Below the pieces are notes generated by a model, which was not told the DNA's origin, made no database searches, and saw nothing but the letters and a program-made list of their open reading frames with translations. A stretch of DNA of 8,399 nucleotides from an uncultured Clostridia bacterium. Lineage in GTDB: Bacteria > Bacillota > Clostridia > Oscillospirales > Ruminococcaceae. Each line of letters opens with the position of its first letter. Positions within the stretch are counted from its first letter, which is position 1. Made by a program: the position numbers and the translations under genes. The stretch is taken from NCBI GenBank assembly GCA_947175045.1, contig CAMWLH010000076.1, forward strand, positions 1 to 8,399, written 5' to 3'. Below are positions 4,300-8,399 of this stretch, piece after piece.

Positions 4300-5733
4300 A
4301 TGAAGTTAAGAAAGATCATGGGCTGTGTCGTTTCGGCAGCGCTGGCACTTTCTTCGGTAGCTGTTTGCGGTCTTAGCGCAAGCGCGGCTTCCAATGATGT
4401 GCTGGATTTCGAGAACGGCATGGTAAAGGGCATTTCTATGTTCGTTGATGACGCCAACGCGGATGATTCTACTTTGTCTGTTGTTGATTTCAACGGCTCA
4501 AAAATGCTGAAGGTTGACGTTAAAGATCCCGCTAAGGTTCCCAAGGTTCGTTTTGAGGTTGCTGATTTGATCGGTGGTGATAATCTCTCTAAGGTTGCTA
4601 CCATTGAGCTTGAGTTGATCATTGAGTCTAAGGACGGCACGACCGCTCCCGGCTGGATCGGCGGAGGTGTAGGTACACAGGGCGGAGAGGCAGGTACACC
4701 CGCTTGGAACGATGTTCAGTATTCCGACGGCGAGTACAATGAGGCTGTTTCTCAGCCGATAAAGATCACTAAGACCGTTAATCCTTCGTTTGTTGACGGT
4801 GTTCTTGATACCCATCTTCTCGTTATGAGATGGGCAGGCGAGATTCCCTACAATATGTACATTGACAATGTCAAGTTTTTGAACTCCAGAGACAGAGCTA
4901 TTGCTATCACTGCTGAGGCAGAGGGCACAGAGCCCGCAGCTCCCGAGGAGCCTGTTGCTCCCGCAGAGCCCACCGAGGAGCCTACCGCTCCCACTGAGCC
5001 TACCGAGGAGCCTGCTGCTCCCGCAGAGCCCACAGTTGAGCCCGAGGAGCCCACCGCTGAGCCCGAGGAGACCGACGAGCCCATTGAGGCAGAGCCCGAC
5101 TGGGATTCCTACGACGCTGACGCGGCTGCTGCTGCTAACGAAGCGTTCGAGTTTGGCGTTAACGAAATGATCGACCTTTATGCCGTACTTGGCGAAGATA
5201 TTTACAATCTCGCTAAGGTAGACGCTACATTCACATGGACAGCAGGTACCGGCTGGTGCGGCGGCGCTGGTCTTGGCAACGGTGCTGTTACCGAGAACGG
5301 CGACACATGGCTGGGCGGTCCCGAGTACGGCTGCGCAAACGCAAATGCTGACCTTGTAGACGCGGGCACTGCTACCCAGACTATCCTTGATATCACTGAT
5401 AACGCGATCGTTGAAGCTGCAAGCGTAAACGAAGATGGCGAGACTTCTTTCGCAGCTCTGTTCGTACAGAACTGGTGGAACGGTGCAGAGGCCGGCGCAC
5501 AGCTGACCATGCTCTCCTTCACAGACGCTGACGGCAATGTTCTCGGCGAACTGACATGGGGTGAGGAGGCTTCCGAGCCTACCGACTCTTCCGATACCAA
5601 CACCAACACAACTACTCCCGCTCAGACCGACAGCAAGGGCAGCCCCGACACCGGCGTTGCAGGTGTTGCAGCTGTGGCAGGCGTTGCAGTTCTGGCTGGC
5701 GTTGCAGTTGTAGTTGCTCGCAAGAGAAAGTAA
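4300..5733 (+). CDS. Wall-anchored surface protein with two CBM-like modules
   Basis: This is a 477-residue protein from ATG 4300, behind a perfect AAGGAGGA (4285-4292). Residues 1-29 are a signal peptide (MKLRK, hydrophobic core, SASA). Residues 31-205 form a beta-sandwich-like module beginning DVLDFENG, with GWIGGGVG around W119 and RWAG at W178. Residues 208-267 are a Pro/Glu/Ala/Thr linker. Residues 268-423 are a second module with GWCGGAGLGNG around W319 and NWWNG at 391-395. A Ser/Thr stalk (424-447), the motif SPDTG (448-452), a hydrophobic helix (about 454-473) and RKRK complete a sortase-type anchor. No catalytic domain is visible, so it probably binds something, plausibly polysaccharide, at the cell surface. 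Codon choice is rich in GTT, GCT and TCT, unlike the GCG/CTG-rich neighbours, as in highly expressed genes. The carbohydrate-binding assignment rests on fold style and exposed Trp only. Confidence 0.72.
   Translation: MKLRKIMGCVVSAALALSSVAVCGLSASAASNDVLDFENGMVKGISMFVDDANADDSTLSVVDFNGSKMLKVDVKDPAKVPKVRFEVADLIGGDNLSKVATIELELIIESKDGTTAPGWIGGGVGTQGGEAGTPAWNDVQYSDGEYNEAVSQPIKITKTVNPSFVDGVLDTHLLVMRWAGEIPYNMYIDNVKFLNSRDRAIAITAEAEGTEPAAPEEPVAPAEPTEEPTAPTEPTEEPAAPAEPTVEPEEPTAEPEETDEPIEAEPDWDSYDADAAAAANEAFEFGVNEMIDLYAVLGEDIYNLAKVDATFTWTAGTGWCGGAGLGNGAVTENGDTWLGGPEYGCANANADLVDAGTATQTILDITDNAIVEAASVNEDGETSFAALFVQNWWNGAEAGAQLTMLSFTDADGNVLGELTWGEEASEPTDSSDTNTNTTTPAQTDSKGSPDTGVAGVAAVAGVAVLAGVAVVVARKRK
4930..5099 (+). 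repeat. Pro/Glu linker-coding imperfect tandem repeats
   Basis: The DNA encodes repeated units such as APAEPTEEP and APTEPTEEP, with the recurring 11-mer CCCGCAGAGCC. The reading frame is kept throughout. The repeats build a flexible acidic linker between the two modules of the surface protein and also explain the long spurious open frame on the opposite strand. Confidence 0.75.
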
Positions 5734-5781
5734 TAGCTTGATAGCTGATAAGCTACGATAGCACAAACACTAAACATTTTT

Positions 5782-5805
5782 CGCCCCCGCAGTGATGCGG
5801 GGGCG
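5782..5805 (+). terminator. GC-rich terminator hairpin after the surface-protein gene
   Basis: A perfect 9-bp stem CGCCCCCGC (5782-5790) and GCGGGGGCG (5797-5805) closes the loop AGTGAT 48 bases after the stop codon. The following tract, GATATGTTATGTT, is only moderately T-rich. The very stable stem still makes termination likely. Confidence 0.65.
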
Positions 5806-5833
5806 GATATGTTATGTTGATAAGTCGTTCTTG

Positions 5834-5878
5834 GCGAGCGTGCCTTTGCTGCACGGGCATTTATCGCAAATTTTTTTT
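5834..5878 (+). terminator. Possible second terminator before the trp promoter
   Basis: GCGA (5834-5837) can pair with TCGC (5864-5867), with an inner GTGC/GCAC stem, and eight T follow at 5871-5878. The pairing is interrupted and less convincing than at 5782. It would insulate the trp operon, whose -35 box begins at 5887. Confidence 0.4.
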
Positions 5879-5886
5879 AAAAGCTC

Positions 5887-5915
5887 TTGACAAAATAAAA
5901 AAGATGTGGTATCAT
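5887..5915 (+). promoter_or_regulatory. trp operon promoter
   Basis: TTGACA (5887-5892), 17 bases, then TATCAT (5910-5915) preceded by TGG (extended -10). The start site would be near 5922, just upstream of the T-box leader. The hexamers are identical to those of the tetR promoter at 646-674. Confidence 0.85.
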
Positions 5916-5921
5916 AAACAT

Positions 5922-6203
5922 AACAATTAAATATGCCCTTACAAACCTATGAGGTGGAAATAAAAATGTTCGTGCGCCCACAGAGAGCGGCCGGTGCTGG
6001 AAATGCCGCGGAATGCTGTACATTAAATGGGCCACCGAGGGCGCGGTCAAAGGTTTTTCCGAGTATTCCGCGACGTTAAGCAAGCGTTAATTGCAGGGAT
6101 ATAGTAGTATCCGATGAGTGTGCGGCGAAAGCCGTGAATTAAGGTGGCAACGCGGGTTATCCGTCCTTATGACAGTAGTTCTCTGTCTTGGGGCGGTTTT
6201 TTT
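5922..6203 (+). promoter_or_regulatory. T-box riboswitch, tRNA(Trp)-responsive, upstream of trpE
   Basis: The leader RNA has the T-box parts in order. A Stem I base may pair 5974-5979 with 6039-6044 (GCGCCC/GGGCGC). The AGAGAG box (5982-5987) leads into a distal hairpin GCGGC...GCCGC (5987-5991 with 6005-6009). A candidate specifier TGG (6028-6030) lies on the 3' side of Stem I. Further hairpins are GGATA/TATCC (6097-6112) and a GAAA tetraloop stem (6124-6135). The T-box core TGGCAACGCGG (6145-6155) sits in the antiterminator. The UGGC bulge is complementary to a GCCA tRNA 3' end, as expected for tRNA(Trp) with discriminator G. Uncharged tRNA(Trp) should stabilise the antiterminator (AAGG 6141-6144 with CCTT 6165-6168) over the terminator at 6161-6203 and switch on trpE. 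The class is very secure. The specifier position is inferred partly from the downstream gene. Confidence 0.9.
6161..6203 (+). terminator. T-box-controlled transcription terminator
   Basis: Bases 6161-6167 pair with 6190-6196 (two G-U pairs), then GACAG (6171-6175) pairs with CTGTC (6183-6187) after a small internal loop. Seven T follow at 6197-6203. Its 5' strand overlaps the antiterminator's 3' strand, so the two structures exclude each other. Confidence 0.88.
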
Positions 6204-6238
6204 GTTGGAAAAATTTCCTAAAAAAGGAGAGACAGATA

Positions 6239-7714
6239 ATGCTCATACCAACGTTGGAACAGGCAAGAGCGCTGACGGACTGTGATATAATACCTGTCAG
6301 CAGGGAGATAATGTCGGATATAAAAACTCCGATAGAGGTGCTGAAAATTTTAAAGAACATCAGCAGGCACTGTTATATTCTGGAAAGCGTGGAGAACCAG
6401 GAGAAATGGGGAAGATACACCTTTCTCGGCTATAATCCGCTGCTGGAGATCACTTGCCTTGACGGCAGGCTCACCGTGAAGAAAGTCCGCACGGGAGAGA
6501 CCAAGGTCACCGAAAATGTGGCGCACCCCGCCGATTATATACGAGACCTGATGTCGAAGTTCAGATCGGCGGCGCCCGATGGTCTGCCGAGCTTCACGGG
6601 CGGCTTGGTGGGCTATTTCAGCTACGACTACATCAAGTACAGCGAGCCCTGCCTTAAGCTGGACGCTGAGGACGAGGAAAAATTCAAGGATATCGACCTT
6701 ATGCTGTTCGATAGGGTAATAGCCTTTGACAATATCCGCCAAAAAATCATTTTAATTACAAATATTTCCGCCGAAAATATTGATGAGGGCTACGCCCAAG
6801 CGGAGCGTGAGCTTGAGGAAATGGCGGAGCTGATACGCAGCGGCAAGCCCGCCGAGGAGCAGCCAGCAAGGCTTAAAAGCGATTTCCGCCCTCTGTTCAG
6901 CAAGGAGCAGTACTGCGATATGGTGGAGCGCGCCAGGCGCTACATCTATGAGGGCGACATTTTCCAGGTGGTCTTGTCCAACCGCCTTGACGCGGACTTC
7001 GAGGGCAGTCTGCTGAACGCCTACCGCGTGCTGCGCACCACTAATCCCTCGCCGTATATGTTCTATTTTTCGAGCGACGATATGGAGATAGCGGGAGCTT
7101 CTCCCGAAACGCTGGTCAAGCTGGAAAACGGCGTGCTGCACACCTTCCCGCTGGCGGGAACCCGCCCTCGCGGCAAGACCGATGAGCAGGACAAGACTCT
7201 GGAGCGGGAGCTTCTCGCGGACGAAAAGGAGCTTTCCGAGCACAATATGCTGGTCGACCTCGGCAGGAACGATATCGGGAAGATATCAAAATTCGGCACG
7301 GTCGCGGTGGAGAAATATATGTCGATCGAGAGGTATTCTCATGTTATGCATATCGGCTCGACGGTGCGCGGAGAGATATCGGAGAGCAAATGTGCGCTTG
7401 ACGCGGTGGACGCGGTGCTCCCTGCGGGAACGCTCTCGGGAGCGCCTAAGATACGCGCCTGCGAGATTATCAACGAGCTTGAAAACAACAAGCGCGGGGT
7501 ATACGGCGGCGCGATAGGTTATATTGATTTCAAGGGGAATCTCGACACCTGCATAGCTATACGGCTCGCGTTCAAAAAGAACGGCCGGATATTTGTGCGG
7601 TCGGGTGCGGGAATAGTGGCGGACAGCGTTCCCGAAAACGAGTTCAACGAGTGCATAAATAAAGCCAAGGCGGTAATGAACGCTTTGGAGATATCACAGG
7701 AGGGCGATCTATGA
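6239..7714 (+). CDS. trpE: Anthranilate synthase component I
   Basis: This 491-residue protein converts chorismate and ammonia (from TrpG) to anthranilate, the first step of tryptophan synthesis in the cytoplasm. ATG 6239 follows AAGGAGA (6224-6230); a TTG at 6188 lies inside the T-box terminator and is not used. The N-terminal domain carries the feedback-inhibition motif (ILESV for the usual LLES, about 47-51) and GLVGYFSYDYIKY. The C-terminal chorismate-binding domain shows, in order, GDIFQVVLSNR, NPSPYMFYF, ASPETLVK, PLAGTRPRG, LADEKELSEHNMLVDLGRND, SHVMHIGSTVRG, PAGTLSGAPKIRACEII, GAIGYIDFKGNLDTCIAIR and RSGAGIVADSVPENEF, with the catalytic and Mg-binding residues present. Length is normal. 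NPSPYM and the ES motif suggest an enzyme inhibited by tryptophan. It overlaps trpG by 4 bases (ATGA), so the subunits are translationally coupled. Expression is controlled by the upstream T-box. Confidence 0.97.
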   Translation: MLIPTLEQARALTDCDIIPVSREIMSDIKTPIEVLKILKNISRHCYILESVENQEKWGRYTFLGYNPLLEITCLDGRLTVKKVRTGETKVTENVAHPADYIRDLMSKFRSAAPDGLPSFTGGLVGYFSYDYIKYSEPCLKLDAEDEEKFKDIDLMLFDRVIAFDNIRQKIILITNISAENIDEGYAQAERELEEMAELIRSGKPAEEQPARLKSDFRPLFSKEQYCDMVERARRYIYEGDIFQVVLSNRLDADFEGSLLNAYRVLRTTNPSPYMFYFSSDDMEIAGASPETLVKLENGVLHTFPLAGTRPRGKTDEQDKTLERELLADEKELSEHNMLVDLGRNDIGKISKFGTVAVEKYMSIERYSHVMHIGSTVRGEISESKCALDAVDAVLPAGTLSGAPKIRACEIINELENNKRGVYGGAIGYIDFKGNLDTCIAIRLAFKKNGRIFVRSGAGIVADSVPENEFNECINKAKAVMNALEISQEGDL

Positions 7715-8271
7715 TACTGCTTATTGATAATTACGACAGCTTCTCCTACAATTTATATCAGCTTATCGGCGGTATCAATCCCGATATAAAGGTAGTCCGC
7801 AATGACGTAACGTTGCAGGAAGTAAAGGCGCTTATGCCCTCTTATATAATTCTGAGTCCCGGTCCCGGCAGACCCGCCGACGCGGGAATATGCGAAAGCG
7901 CGGTCAGGGAACTGAATGTTCCCATACTGGGGGTATGCTTGGGTCACCAAGCAATATGCGAGGCTTTCGGCGCGGAGATAACCTACGCGAAGCAGCTAAT
8001 GCACGGCAAAAAGTCGACCGCAGTGCTCGAAGCGGGGTCAAGGCTGTTCGAGGGTCTTGGGGAGAGCATGGAGGTCGCGCGTTATCATTCGCTTGCCGCG
8101 AAAGAGGACACCCTGCCCGATTGCTTATGGGTGACCGCCCGCACCGCCGACGGAGAGATAATGGCGGTGGAGCATACCGAAAAGCCGATCTTCGGAGTGC
8201 AGTTCCACCCCGAGTCGATACTTACGGAGCAGGGCAGAAAAATAGCGGAAAACTTTTTGGCGGTAAGATAA
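7711..8271 (+). CDS. trpG: Anthranilate synthase component II, glutamine amidotransferase
   Basis: This 186-residue class I glutamine amidotransferase releases ammonia from glutamine for TrpE. Visible motifs are LLIDNYDSFSYNLYQL at the start, the oxyanion-loop segment LSPGPGRPADAG (48-59), the nucleophile Cys76 in GVCLGHQ, and the catalytic His166 and Glu168 in VQFHPES. ARYHSL (123-128) is the conserved segment near the active site. ATG 7711 overlaps the trpE stop (ATGA) and is preceded by AGGAGGG (7698-7704). In some bacteria such a protein also serves PabB in folate synthesis; the trpE overlap makes tryptophan its main role here. No anthranilate phosphoribosyltransferase domain is fused to it. 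The next trp gene, if the operon continues, lies beyond the window after the repeat at 8347. Confidence 0.95.
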   Translation: MILLIDNYDSFSYNLYQLIGGINPDIKVVRNDVTLQEVKALMPSYIILSPGPGRPADAGICESAVRELNVPILGVCLGHQAICEAFGAEITYAKQLMHGKKSTAVLEAGSRLFEGLGESMEVARYHSLAAKEDTLPDCLWVTARTADGEIMAVEHTEKPIFGVQFHPESILTEQGRKIAENFLAVR

Positions 8272-8346
8272 TAAAAGATAAGAACAAAAGGCGACATTAA
8301 GCCCGCGCAGCAAAAGCAACATTCAAAAAGATCAATGTTTTGTTCC

Positions 8347-8399
8347 CGCAGGAAATTTTTCGCAAGCCATCGTGAAAGCGGAGCGGAACGAAGTGGAGC
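8347..8399 (+). repeat. Second copy of the dispersed element, cut by window end
   Basis: These 53 bases match 1445-1497 at 49 positions, covering the left outer arm, the spacer and the start of the first inner hairpin. Upstream similarity reaches back to about 8291, including CGCGCAGCAAAAGCAAC at 8304-8320, at a lower level. A small inverted pair, AACATT/AATGTT (8318-8323 and 8334-8339), lies in this flank. The right half is outside the window. The element begins about 75 bases after trpG, within or at the end of the trp operon. Apart from this, 8272-8346 holds no gene. Confidence 0.8.

Noticed and set aside
4498..5766. Open frame of 422 codons on the - strand opposite the surface protein
   Set aside because: Its Cys/Leu/Ser/Gly repeats are the reverse reading of the Pro/Glu linker and Ala-rich codons. 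The + strand has a signal peptide, an anchor and a perfect ribosome site.

Overview
The window looks like chromosomal DNA from a low-to-moderate GC Gram-positive bacterium of class Clostridia, most likely near Ruminococcus/Oscillospiraceae. The pointers are strong AAGGAG-type ribosome binding sites, TTGACA/TATAAT-type promoters with extended -10 elements, a T-box leader on a trp operon, an ECF-type BioY, and two surface proteins ending in an x-P-x-T-G motif, a hydrophobic helix and a basic tail. All genes lie on the + strand. The genus is inferred from style, not proven.

Layout: (1) 1-561, the 3' part of a GtrA-family membrane protein, followed by a terminator-like hairpin and a short copy of a dispersed repeat. 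(2) 646-1309, a TetR-family regulator with a clear promoter. (3) 1344-1561, degenerate direct repeats and a large inverted-repeat element that can fold into a three-way junction; a 53-base stretch of it recurs at 92% identity at the right edge of the window. (4) 1585-3104, a biotin transporter subunit (bioY) and an AEC-family permease, 11 bases apart and probably co-transcribed. (5) 3105-3360, an AT-rich gap holding a complete unannotated transcription unit: promoter, three hairpins with C-rich unpaired segments, and a strong terminator. This is the best candidate here for something undescribed, a small trans-acting RNA. (6) 3403-4147, a small secreted protein gene that stops at an in-frame TGA. 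The same frame then continues through three 18-base repeats to an NPTTG wall-anchor tail and a terminator, so it is a disrupted (or recoded) surface protein. (7) 4205-5805, an intact 477-residue wall-anchored protein with two similar beta-sandwich-like modules joined by a Pro/Glu linker. (8) 5887-8271, a tryptophan operon start: promoter, T-box riboswitch, trpE and trpG overlapping by 4 bases. The repeat element follows trpG, and any trpD would lie beyond the window.

How it works together: trpE and trpG encode the two subunits of anthranilate synthase and are placed under a T-box that senses uncharged tRNA(Trp). bioY and the AEC permease form a small transport unit next to a TetR-type regulator that may or may not control it. 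The two surface proteins are adjacent and share the same style of anchor, so they probably depend on the same sortase. Nothing in the window indicates phage, CRISPR or an insertion sequence with a transposase.
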